Shown: in pieces, positions 19,538 to 28,085 of the stretch
Layout of the letters: each line of letters begins with the position of its first letter
How positions within the stretch are numbered: the stretch's first letter is position 1
From: Bdellovibrionales bacterium
Lineage (GTDB): Bacteria > Bdellovibrionota > Bdellovibrionia > Bdellovibrionales > UBA1609
NCBI GenBank assembly: GCA_019637855.1
Contig: JAHBUX010000003.1
Span: 62,001 to 126,000 of the forward strand
Direction: 5' to 3'
DNA: 64,000 nucleotides
Position numbers and translations under genes: made by a program
Notes under the pieces: model-generated
Database searches by the model: none
What the model was told of the DNA's origin: nothing
The model's input: only the letters and a program-made list of their open reading frames with translations

Positions 19538-20866
19538 ATGGGAAAAATGCAGAGCGACCTAGGCTTTAAAGGAGCAGTAACAGGATCTACGACCTTCTCA
19601 ACATTTTCTAGTTTAGAACTTTTGATCCTTAAGCCATACCGTTTTATAATTGGCATCGCGCGCCGTTTCGTTGCGTCATTTGGATTTTTGGTCTATCGCA
19701 ACCTCCCCCTTTCAACACAGCAAAAAATACGACTGCGACATTACGCATTCAAGTTCATGCCCACTTTATTTGTGGGATTGTCATCCTATGAAGCCTGGGC
19801 TTATCAGACTTCGACCACCCGGCTGCAAGACATCCTGCTTCCCAAAGAACTATCTGCAGCCAAGAGAATTATGATCTTCTTGGTGCCAGAGCACAACGCT
19901 ATGAGCGGGGGTATATATTCAATTTTCTCAATTGCACATCAGATGTGGCGCTTTCGCCATGTGCATGGATATGAAGTTCTTGTTATGACCAGACCAACTC
20001 CTGCTAAAATGTCATACTTTCGCAATAGCCATTTCAGAAACTTTGAGAATGTTTTTCGGTTTGATCAAATACTCAGGTTCGTAGAGGCTAGAGAAATATA
20101 TCTGCACATTCCTGAATACGCGGCACCCACCTTTTTAGACTACCTGACAGAGGAAGAGTCTTCTTATCTGAAAAAACTAGAGAAGCTCCATATTAATATT
20201 CTGAACCAAAATATTAAGCTTATGCCCAGCAAAACTCAACTCCGTGCGCTGAGACATTTTTGTAAAGACCTAAGTCAGTCGGTCGCCCACCATGCTTATT
20301 ATAACCAAGGAATAGCCAATACCTATAATCTACCGACGTTGTTTATGCCCGCCTACACAGATCTTAGCAACTATCCGCCGGCCGATCTTAGTAAAAAAGA
20401 AAAATTGATCATCTATTCGCCCGACGAATCTCCCCATAAGAAAGATTGTCTGGAGCAGATTTCTCGTGAACTTCCTGAGTTCAAGTTAGTTGAGATTCGA
20501 GATATCACGTTTGACCGCTTTATGGACTATGCAACCAGAAGTATGTTTTCAATTACGTTCGGCGAGGGCTTCGACGGCTATTTGGCACAGCCGATTTTAC
20601 AGGGTGGTATTGGATTTGCGATCTACAATGATGACTTCTTTCCGTCGCCTAACTTTAAGAATTACAGCAATATCTTCGATAGTCCTGAAGATATGGTGAC
20701 AGGTATTTGCGCAAAAATAAGACATCTCAGCAAGGATCAACAGGCATATAAAATGCTGAATGTTCAGCTTTCGAATGAGTACAGTAAGCTGTACTCATTC
20801 GATGAGTATGTTGAGCAGATCAAAAGCCTATCCGTTCGTAGATTTGGGCTGCTTCCTCATTCTTGA
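19538..20866 (+). CDS. Putative glycosyltransferase (GT-B-like, unassigned)
   Basis: A 442-residue protein I do not recognise with certainty. The region after residue 105 reads like the N-terminal half of a GT-B glycosyltransferase (IMIFLVPEHNAMSGGIYSIF, a glycine-rich loop after the first strand). A second half holds LIIYSPDESPHKKDCLEQIS and FSITFGEGFDGYLAQP, similar to the nucleotide-sugar half of GT4-type enzymes with its EGFG-like acidic motif. The first 80 residues are basic and aromatic and may lie on the membrane. It follows the aminotransferase gene on the same strand, so transfer of an amino sugar is plausible. The start could also be ATG 19547. Confidence 0.55.
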   Translation: MGKMQSDLGFKGAVTGSTTFSTFSSLELLILKPYRFIIGIARRFVASFGFLVYRNLPLSTQQKIRLRHYAFKFMPTLFVGLSSYEAWAYQTSTTRLQDILLPKELSAAKRIMIFLVPEHNAMSGGIYSIFSIAHQMWRFRHVHGYEVLVMTRPTPAKMSYFRNSHFRNFENVFRFDQILRFVEAREIYLHIPEYAAPTFLDYLTEEESSYLKKLEKLHINILNQNIKLMPSKTQLRALRHFCKDLSQSVAHHAYYNQGIANTYNLPTLFMPAYTDLSNYPPADLSKKEKLIIYSPDESPHKKDCLEQISRELPEFKLVEIRDITFDRFMDYATRSMFSITFGEGFDGYLAQPILQGGIGFAIYNDDFFPSPNFKNYSNIFDSPEDMVTGICAKIRHLSKDQQAYKMLNVQLSNEYSKLYSFDEYVEQIKSLSVRRFGLLPHS

Positions 20867-20963
20867 GGTTATGCCGACGTCGCCTTTTCGGCTAAGTTTA
20901 GAAGAAACCCCTACGCAGCTAGTATTTGACACCCTATTGATGGCCTGCGTTCTTTCAAAGACC

Positions 20964-22256
20964 TTACATACGCCGTTTAATCCAGCGCAGAGGGGCAGCG
21001 ATTCTCCGCGAAGCTTTATTCAACCGATGGAGCAGAAGACGGCCCGGGAATCGCGCTGAAGGGCCGCGCGCGTGAGCAAAAATCACAGTTTCATCGCCAT
21101 GAACCGTACTGTGCTGCAGATAGAACTCGTAACCCAATTTCAGTCGATCGATTTCTTGTGGAATTTCAAAGAAATCAATTAGCTTATGATAGACACTGAT
21201 CGCTAAGGTCGGTCGATATTTTATAATCGTCTCGAGACCACCTCGTAACGCCATCATCTCGGCTCCCTCAATATCCATCTTGATAAGATCAACCCTCGGC
21301 AGCCTCTGCTCCCTAACAGTCTCATCGATTGAAGTAGCAGTGAATTTAAGACTACCTGATCGTAAAGACGTAGATGCAGATGTTTTGCCGCTATCTACAT
21401 GAACTTGTGTTGCAGGCCCACTACCTTCAATTGACATAGTGGCGCCTGGCTTTATCCAAACCGGTCTTGGTATGACCGTAATCCTCTTGGCAAGATCAGG
21501 ATTTAGCCTCATATTCTCTTCGAAGATTTTTAAATTTCCCGGAAAGAATTCATAAGAAATGACTCTTCCGGTTGAACCAACAGCTTGGGCGAAATTTAAA
21601 GACGTACCCCCAAAGCAAGCGCCACAATCGATGACGTAGTCGCCCTCCTGGGGGCGAATTACATTTTCACGCCCACGCATATAGTATTGCGAGTATATAA
21701 ACTCATTGAAGACGCCGAATGCGTCGGAATATAATTCTACGTTGTCACCTATTGCGCGTAGATTCATCTTATTCATTTTATAGGGACTCAACCCGGCCAG
21801 AGCGGTTTCGTCAAGACTTTGGCCGTCCTTTTCGAGCGTTACCAGATCGCTCAAACAGTCCCAAAAATTCTTGCTATCTAGAGGCATCTGAACGTAGCGC
21901 CAACCAAGAGATCGATAAGCGAGTACAGTCAGCAACAACATCTTAGAGTCTGAGTCAGCAAGATGCCGATAAAGCCAATCTAAATTGTTTTTATATTGGT
22001 CCACCACGGAAAGAGCATGACGAACCAAAGCGCTTGTCTTAGCGTCCGTATCCTGAATCGACGAGACATCGATACCATATGGCTCTGGTGACATTCCAAA
22101 GTTTTTTCGGTGATACCGGTCGACATTGCCATTAATCGCGCACCACGAAACCACATTCGTAAAATCGACCAGAAAATCTCCGGATGGTTCCTTGATAGCA
22201 CTCCATGCAATTGGGTTTTCCTCAAACGTTCGATGGGGATTTTTTATAGCAATCAT
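20964..22256 (-). CDS. FkbM family methyltransferase
   Basis: A 430-residue protein whose C-terminal half is an FkbM-type SAM methyltransferase: YVIDCGACFGGTSLNFA (motif I), RVISYEFFPGN, and VDLIKMDIEGAEMMALRGG. The first 190 residues are an extra domain of unknown role, so it is longer than most FkbM proteins. Its ATG overlaps the stop of the Gfo/Idh gene by 4 bp; the two form an operon. FkbM enzymes in glycan loci usually O-methylate sugars. This is one of three FkbM genes in the locus. Confidence 0.87.
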   Translation of the reverse strand: MIAIKNPHRTFEENPIAWSAIKEPSGDFLVDFTNVVSWCAINGNVDRYHRKNFGMSPEPYGIDVSSIQDTDAKTSALVRHALSVVDQYKNNLDWLYRHLADSDSKMLLLTVLAYRSLGWRYVQMPLDSKNFWDCLSDLVTLEKDGQSLDETALAGLSPYKMNKMNLRAIGDNVELYSDAFGVFNEFIYSQYYMRGRENVIRPQEGDYVIDCGACFGGTSLNFAQAVGSTGRVISYEFFPGNLKIFEENMRLNPDLAKRITVIPRPVWIKPGATMSIEGSGPATQVHVDSGKTSASTSLRSGSLKFTATSIDETVREQRLPRVDLIKMDIEGAEMMALRGGLETIIKYRPTLAISVYHKLIDFFEIPQEIDRLKLGYEFYLQHSTVHGDETVIFAHARGPSARFPGRLLLHRLNKASRRIAAPLRWIKRRM

Positions 22257-23422
22257 AATCCGCTCCCTACTTTACCCTCTTGCATCGATTCCCACTGTTG
22301 CGTCTCGGCAGAGGAGTTTATGGTTTCCATCATCTTGAGACCTTCAAGCGCGGTATCAAGACTATAAATGTCGAAGTCTTTCAAATCCTGCTTCGCCGCT
22401 TTCTTCTCCATTAGGATGGCAACATCCCAATAAAAATTGGCAAGTGCCTCGATAAATCCTGCTGGATGACCAACTTTAAACCGTGCATAGCGGGACTCAG
22501 ACGCGACTACAATAGAGTTATTCCCCCGATCGATCACGGTGCGATTACCATAGACATCAGAGAGCGCTAGCTCTTCTGGATATTGTTGGACCCATTCGGC
22601 GCTGCCAATTTCACCCAAGACACGAACGCTCAAACCGTTACTTCGGCCAAGTGCGACTTTGCCATACCAAATGTTGGCAACCAGCCCCTCCTCGTAACTT
22701 GCAAGGCAATTAACGTTGTCGATAATATCCGAGAAGTTCCCAAGGCTATCGCATTTAGCAACGAGCCTCTCAGGTGAGAGGCCTGTAAGATATCGAATGA
22801 TAGAATGCACGTGAACACCTAGATCCAGGGATACAAACGACACTCTCTCTGGATCTCTAAGGCGCCAGCTTTGCGGCACCATGGGTGTATTATCCTTTTT
22901 TAGCTTAGCAAAGCCTTCTTGCGGCATTTCTATATGGATTTGATGAATTTTGCCCAAGCGCCCCACTTCAATCAAATGTTTGAGCTCACGCAACATGGGA
23001 TAACCTAAATAATTGTAGACTACCGCAAGGTCAAAATGGCCTTTCGGCATAATTTCTTTGAGGCGAAGAATCTCTTGTACCGACGTAGCAAGCGCTTTTT
23101 CACAGATCACGAAAACTTTTTTTTGTAGGCACTTCTCGACTTGTTCGAAGTGCAAATCGGTCGGCGTGATGATCAGAGCCGCATCAATATTGCCCGCTTC
23201 CTTTTCCAACAACTTGTCGACATCTTCATATACGCGATTGGCGGGCACTCCAAAGCTTTCAGCTGTTTCTATATTAATTTTGTGATCGCGACTAAAGCTT
23301 CCAGATACAACTTCGAATTTACGATCCATACTTAAAGCAATACGGTGGGCGCGGCCTACGGCCGATCGGATTGACCCACCGATACATGCCACTCGAAAAG
23401 GTCTAGACAATTCGTTGCTCAC
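22253..23422 (-). CDS. Gfo/Idh/MocA family oxidoreductase
   Basis: A 389-residue NAD(P)-dependent sugar or cyclitol dehydrogenase. GTG 23422 is chosen because GGGGAG lies 4 bases upstream and the Rossmann fold starts at FRVACIGG. ITPTDLHFEQVEKCLQKKVFVICEKALA holds the catalytic Lys of the EKP motif, here EKA with Ala for Pro. LDLGVHVHSI and GHPAGFIEALANFYWD mark the substrate domain. RifL-type enzymes of the kanosamine/AHBA pathway belong to this superfamily, but so do many unrelated enzymes. An A8 run in the coding strand (plus 23117-23124) encodes the QKK stretch. It is coupled to the FkbM gene. Confidence 0.85.
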   Translation of the reverse strand: MSNELSRPFRVACIGGSIRSAVGRAHRIALSMDRKFEVVSGSFSRDHKINIETAESFGVPANRVYEDVDKLLEKEAGNIDAALIITPTDLHFEQVEKCLQKKVFVICEKALATSVQEILRLKEIMPKGHFDLAVVYNYLGYPMLRELKHLIEVGRLGKIHQIHIEMPQEGFAKLKKDNTPMVPQSWRLRDPERVSFVSLDLGVHVHSIIRYLTGLSPERLVAKCDSLGNFSDIIDNVNCLASYEEGLVANIWYGKVALGRSNGLSVRVLGEIGSAEWVQQYPEELALSDVYGNRTVIDRGNNSIVVASESRYARFKVGHPAGFIEALANFYWDVAILMEKKAAKQDLKDFDIYSLDTALEGLKMMETINSSAETQQWESMQEGKVGSGL

Positions 23423-23537
23423 GTTCTCTCCCCGCCAGCAGGCTGCAGCGCTGCAATTGATCCACAACAAAAGACCATTTAAGGCTGGTGGACCCTTCCT
23501 TATACGCGAAAAATAAAATATAAGTATTCAGACTCGT

Positions 23538-24644
23538 ATGGAACTAAATTTTAATAAAATTAACGTAAATGTCCCTGGTAACAACTACGAAATTCAGATT
23601 TCTGCAGGTGGACTCGAGAGTTGCCTTGAATTGATTCTAAAAACCCACAGTCCCGATCGACTTATAGTAATTACGGACACGAACGTAGCCCCCCTTTATC
23701 TTAAGTATTTTCCCGAGCAGTCCAGCTTACCTATGCATGTCATTACGGTTCCTGCAGGGGAAGCGACAAAGTCATTCGATAACTTTCAAAATATTTGCGA
23801 GGATATTTTGCGTTTCGGTGTGACCCGAAAATCTGTTCTCGTGGCCCTTGGCGGAGGAGTGGTTGGCGATCTGGTAGGCTTTGTGGCCAGCACTTTGTTG
23901 CGTGGTTTACGATTTGTACAAGTGCCAACTACCCTTCTCGCGCAGGTCGACAGTTCGGTCGGGGGGAAAACTGCCATCAACAGTAAGTATGGCAAAAACC
24001 TAGTCGGCGCTTTTCACCAGCCGAGCTTAGTCATCATCGACGTTTTGACTTGTCACACGTTGGCTGAGGCAGATTTCATCGACGGTTATGCTGAAATTTT
24101 AAAGTATGCGCTGATCGACGATGGCGATTTTTTTATCTGGTTGAATGAGAACTTGCAGGCCATTCAGAAGCGCGACCCACAGTTTCTTCAAGAAGCGGTA
24201 CATATAAGTTGCCTAAAGAAAGTTAAATACGTAGAGGCCGATGAGCGCGAGCAGAATGTTCGTGCACTTTTGAACTTTGGGCATACATTTGGACATGCAA
24301 TAGAATCCCTATCCAACTTCTCCATTTCACATGGTGCGTCTGTGGCCATTGGGATGTGCATGGCCTCTGAATTTAGTTTCTCTCTCGGATTAGTTGGCGA
24401 GGATGTCCATCGGAAGATCCTAGATCATGTGGGTAGAGCCCGTTTACCTACGCGCTGTGCCTTTTCAATTCAACAGATGCTGCCTTTCATGCGCAAAGAC
24501 AAGAAGGTCGTTTCTTCCGATGGTCTAACTTTGATTTTGCTTGAAGACCTCGGACGAGCTGTAGTTCGCTCTCGATTGCCCGAAGAATCACTTGTTCGCC
24601 ACTTTGGATCCTCAGATTCTCAGACGAGCCCTCTACCACAGTAG
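23538..24644 (+). CDS. aroB: 3-dehydroquinate synthase
   Basis: A 368-residue NAD- and metal-dependent cyclase turning DAHP into 3-dehydroquinate. GGGVVGDLVGFVASTLLRG binds NAD. VPTTLLAQVDSSVGGKTAIN and GKNLVGAFHQP are active-site blocks; the Glu of YAEILKYALI and the two His of NFGHTFGHA and SHGASVA region are the usual metal ligands. It reads as a true DHQ synthase rather than a 2-deoxy-scyllo-inosose synthase, although an aminoDHQ synthase (RifG-like) cannot be excluded. It is divergent from the Gfo/Idh gene, and its 3' end overlaps the convergent RgpF-HAD gene by 25 bp. Confidence 0.93.
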   Translation: MELNFNKINVNVPGNNYEIQISAGGLESCLELILKTHSPDRLIVITDTNVAPLYLKYFPEQSSLPMHVITVPAGEATKSFDNFQNICEDILRFGVTRKSVLVALGGGVVGDLVGFVASTLLRGLRFVQVPTTLLAQVDSSVGGKTAINSKYGKNLVGAFHQPSLVIIDVLTCHTLAEADFIDGYAEILKYALIDDGDFFIWLNENLQAIQKRDPQFLQEAVHISCLKKVKYVEADEREQNVRALLNFGHTFGHAIESLSNFSISHGASVAIGMCMASEFSFSLGLVGEDVHRKILDHVGRARLPTRCAFSIQQMLPFMRKDKKVVSSDGLTLILLEDLGRAVVRSRLPEESLVRHFGSSDSQTSPLPQ

Positions 24645-27211
24645 TCGTCATCAAGTAGGACCTGACGTAAGGTCCGTGATTCCGACAAATATTGCCTAGA
24701 GGCAAAAAGTCCAAAGATCTCGGTAACCATCTCACACTCAGGCCTGAGTGTCGGCGCAATGGTTTTCCTCAGCCTCACAATGTCATCAACATACTGATCA
24801 ATACCACTTTGGAGCTTAGCTCTCCACGGGCGAGTCGCCAACTCACCGGACCTAAGTTCTTTATAATTGGGTATTCCCGCATGGTAGTTCACAACCTGGG
24901 CTTCATCCGAACTCAAAAGCTTTTCCAGTTCAAAACTATTCGCCAAAACTTTACATGACAGTCCATCAACAATACCTTCACCGAAACATCCGGCTACCCG
25001 AACTTGAAAGCGGTCGCGCACCATCAAACTCTTGGAATTTGTTGCGAGATAAAATCCATGCACTGGCTTGTCCAAAATGACATTGAGTGCAGCCTGAATC
25101 GTTCCCGCGTAGCCTATATCAACAACACCAACATCCTTGACATCACCAAATTCGGATAAATATCGCAGCAAACACGGCAACTCTGCGTCCTTCTGCGCCT
25201 CGATTTCAGGCCACAGCTCTTTCAGCAAAGGCTCAATGGGATGCACATCTTCATTCTGAATGACAAAACGCGAATCTTCTACCCACACCCCTTGATCGCG
25301 CAATTCGCCAATTCGTGCAGTGGTCAGGCTGATTCCAAAACGCTCTCTTAGAAAAGCAGATCCCCCCCCCGAATGATAGCTGGACTTCGCAATATTCAGA
25401 ACATCAGAAAATGAACGGATTGACGGCACACCAACAGATCTCCGCGAAACGACCATGTACCTGGACTCGGGTGACTGCGCATCTCTGCCGTAGAGCTTAT
25501 CATACACGCGCTTAATCACTTGTCCTTCACGGGAAAGAAACCAAAGCTTTTTTATCCCAGACGCCCGCGCTTCGTCATAGAGCCACGCCGCAAAGTGAAC
25601 TATTAGCGGACCTACTACGCTATAGCCAATGTGACTTACGTCGTTTGATACGGGAATATGACCGACAGAGCCTGGGTCAAGACCAAGAGTTTGAAAGTTC
25701 GCGTTGGCCAGCAACCCGCCCGTTACCTGATCATTTACCAGGTCGGACTGAAAAGCGTGCTCCATAACCACACTTAATCGCGGCCAGCCTCGGGACAGTT
25801 CGGCGGGACGCAAAATGTGGAATGCCTTCATTCCCAGGGCTGAAGGTAGATGAAAATCGGAGAACTCGTCATCTCCGATCATCAGGCAGTCTCCAGGCTC
25901 TAGATTCTCTTCTTTCAAAATGCGCCTATAAACGTCGCCCGTGTATCTACCAAGCTCACCGCCTTCGGACAGATAAAGAGAGTTCCATCTACGGATCCCC
26001 GCCTCTTCCAGCATTTTTTCGATCGCCCCTTTCGGAAGAGAACAATCGCCGATCAAAATCACACGCTTATCAAGAGACAAAGCCTTGTTGAAAGCCCGTA
26101 TCAGATCATGTCGCGGCTGTGCGAGTGCCCTTTGATGCATACCGAAGGTACGAACAAAATCAGGATGCATAAACGGCTGTAATAGTAGCGTATCCGAAAT
26201 ATCAAAAATCACTGCTTGTATAGCGCGATCCTCAATCTGCTTGTCCAGCTCAGCGGCCGGACGCGCGACATATTGATCAAAGTTCCAAAGCGACCAATGT
26301 CCTGGATCCTTGTCATCGGTCAATACAACTCCGCTATACCCTTGTTTTTGGGCTACGAGAAAAAAAAGACGCTCCAAGCAATCGGCTAGGGATCCCTCTG
26401 CTGGGTCAGACTCCTCATGAAAGTCGCCGGGCTGAAGCCCCAGATGGAATAAAGGCTGAAGAGATTGGGTACGAGCCCAGAACATCGAGCCTCCAGGATA
26501 ATGGAAGTATCCGGACGGCGTACGAATTCCCAGTCTCTCGCACAGTTTGACACCTTCGACTCTATTCGCGAGCCAGGTGCCGGCCGTATAAGGAACCAGC
26601 GAAAAGCTTTGCGGATACACAATGCCAACGCGTTGATCACGGAAGAGATGAAAAATTTTACGAATGTCTTCCACTCCACCAATCAGTGCCTCAAGAAGAT
26701 ACTCACGCCAGCCCCTGAGCAAATTTTTAGTATGAAAATGCCCGATGAAATCATGCTTGAGTAGTCGCACTCCGAACTGACAAAATAACGGTGCAATATC
26801 CCGACCGCGATTCACGACAAATTCGATAGCCAGCTCGTCAATATTGGAAAGATCTGAAAATGCCTTTAAGCAAGTCTCTCTCAATGAGAGATCTGCAACT
26901 GAAACGTATAGAGAAAACCTAAAAGGCATGAGACCCAGGTGCCTACGCATTTCAGATATCGAGTCAACTTGACAAATGTGAATGTGAATCCCGATCGATC
27001 CAGGAGATTCGGTCGAGACACCAGCGACGGACTTGATATTTATAATATCCAAATCCGCGAATGAAAGCTCTGGCGACAAAGATGTCTGGCTTGAGCGCCA
27101 AACCCTATAGTGAGCCACATCAGAAAATATAAACCCAAAATAGGAATAGACGAAATCAACGGCAAACGCCCGCAACCGTGCCGGCAAAAGCCGGTAAAAC
27201 GATCGGCCCAT
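24620..27211 (-). CDS. RgpF - HAD - middle domain fusion protein (permuted relative of 12818-15634)
   Basis: An 863-residue protein started at ATG 27211, with GGAAG upstream; TTG 27247 is a longer alternative. Residues about 50-320 are RgpF-like: IGIHIHICQVD, VVNRGRDIAP, GHFHTKNLL, and GGSMFWARTQSLQPLF. A HAD domain follows (IFDISDTLL, VILIGDCSLP, MIGDDEFSDF), in which motif II has Gly instead of Ser/Thr and motif III has Arg for Lys. The last third contains GYSVVGPLIVHFAAWL and LWFLSREGQVIKRVYDKL, matching the middle block of the protein at 12818. The order of modules is therefore permuted. A run of nine G in the coding strand sits in the SGGGS codons and could slip. Likely a rhamnan-type glycosyltransferase. 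Confidence 0.78.
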   Translation of the reverse strand: MGRSFYRLLPARLRAFAVDFVYSYFGFIFSDVAHYRVWRSSQTSLSPELSFADLDIINIKSVAGVSTESPGSIGIHIHICQVDSISEMRRHLGLMPFRFSLYVSVADLSLRETCLKAFSDLSNIDELAIEFVVNRGRDIAPLFCQFGVRLLKHDFIGHFHTKNLLRGWREYLLEALIGGVEDIRKIFHLFRDQRVGIVYPQSFSLVPYTAGTWLANRVEGVKLCERLGIRTPSGYFHYPGGSMFWARTQSLQPLFHLGLQPGDFHEESDPAEGSLADCLERLFFLVAQKQGYSGVVLTDDKDPGHWSLWNFDQYVARPAAELDKQIEDRAIQAVIFDISDTLLLQPFMHPDFVRTFGMHQRALAQPRHDLIRAFNKALSLDKRVILIGDCSLPKGAIEKMLEEAGIRRWNSLYLSEGGELGRYTGDVYRRILKEENLEPGDCLMIGDDEFSDFHLPSALGMKAFHILRPAELSRGWPRLSVVMEHAFQSDLVNDQVTGGLLANANFQTLGLDPGSVGHIPVSNDVSHIGYSVVGPLIVHFAAWLYDEARASGIKKLWFLSREGQVIKRVYDKLYGRDAQSPESRYMVVSRRSVGVPSIRSFSDVLNIAKSSYHSGGGSAFLRERFGISLTTARIGELRDQGVWVEDSRFVIQNEDVHPIEPLLKELWPEIEAQKDAELPCLLRYLSEFGDVKDVGVVDIGYAGTIQAALNVILDKPVHGFYLATNSKSLMVRDRFQVRVAGCFGEGIVDGLSCKVLANSFELEKLLSSDEAQVVNYHAGIPNYKELRSGELATRPWRAKLQSGIDQYVDDIVRLRKTIAPTLRPECEMVTEIFGLFASRQYLSESRTLRQVLLDDDYCGRGLV
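25362..25370 (-). repeat. Nine-G homopolymer inside the RgpF-HAD coding strand
   Basis: Nine C on the plus strand give nine G in the coding strand, spanning codons for Ser-Gly-Gly-Gly-Ser. Gain or loss of one base would shift the frame and remove about the last 250 residues. Tracts of this type act as phase-variation switches in surface-glycan genes of other bacteria. Confidence 0.9.
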
Positions 27212-27365
27212 TTTAACCACTTCCGACTTAAGCACTTTTTTAACCAAAATGGCCTACCCCACACCGCGACGCAACAGCAGTTCTTTAGATGGATTAATCT
27301 AATGAAAAACAATAAGAATATCAATATGGCTGCAGATCAATACAGGCGCCATTCCCAGGAGCTTC

Positions 27366-27923
27366 ATGGAAGTTGTACAGACGCATCTTAACGGCGTTTG
27401 CCTTATCATCCCTCGATGTTTTCTCGACCTAAGAGGTTTTTTTACGGAGAGATTTCGCGTCGACCTATGGCAACAACACTTTCCTGAACATGGTGGCTTC
27501 ATTCAAGATAATTACTCGTGGTCGAAAGCCAAAGTCCTGCGTGGTTTGCACTACCAGGCCGAGCCAGTCCAAGGAAAGCTGGTAACATGCGTAGCGGGAT
27601 CCATTCTGGACGTCGTTGTCGACCTTCGTAAGGGCTCCCAAACCTACGGTGAGTACGACGCGTTTTCCCTATCGGCTGAAAAGCCTCAGTGGCTTTGGGT
27701 TCCACCAGGCTTCGCCCACGGCTTTTTTGTCACCAGCGACTCTGGCGCTGGTGTGGCCTATAAAGTGGACAGTCTTTACAATCCAAAAACCGAAGGCTCT
27801 TTACGCTGGAATGACCCGACACTTAACATAGACTGGCCCGATAAAAATCCGATTTTGAATGAGAAAGATAAGCTCGCCGATCTATTTTTGGACTACGATA
27901 AAAATCCTCGCTTCCGAACCTGA
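27366..27923 (+). CDS. rfbC: dTDP-4-dehydrorhamnose 3,5-epimerase
   Basis: A 185-residue cupin-fold epimerase (RmlC) of dTDP-L-rhamnose synthesis. VLRGLHYQ holds the catalytic His, VVVDLRKGS and WVPPGFAHGFFV are family blocks, and AYKVDSLYNP carries the conserved Lys/Tyr region. ATG 27366 follows AGGAGCTTC. It is separated from the other three rfb genes, which are on the opposite strand 1 kb downstream with an FkbM gene between. It is divergent from the RgpF-HAD gene. Confidence 0.95.
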   Translation: MEVVQTHLNGVCLIIPRCFLDLRGFFTERFRVDLWQQHFPEHGGFIQDNYSWSKAKVLRGLHYQAEPVQGKLVTCVAGSILDVVVDLRKGSQTYGEYDAFSLSAEKPQWLWVPPGFAHGFFVTSDSGAGVAYKVDSLYNPKTEGSLRWNDPTLNIDWPDKNPILNEKDKLADLFLDYDKNPRFRT

Positions 27924-27925
27924 AT

Positions 27926-27933
27926 CCCCCCCC
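27926..27933 (+). repeat. Eight-C homopolymer just after rfbC
   Basis: A run of eight C begins two bases after the rfbC stop codon, in the 162-bp gap before the FkbM gene. Length change would not alter a protein but could affect read-through. A TATAAT at 28011-28016 might be a -10 box for the next gene; no good -35 goes with it. Confidence 0.7.
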
Positions 27934-28085
27934 AGACAAATCAGATTCCGATCCACTTATCGTACGATTGACTTCAATGAAAATCCCGGCTTAATTAATA
28001 CCGGTCTGAGTATAATCTTTGTTAACACTCACACAAACTGCGGGGCGCTGCGTACGGCCGCCAAGTTCCCCTCGCCGGAGGCGTT

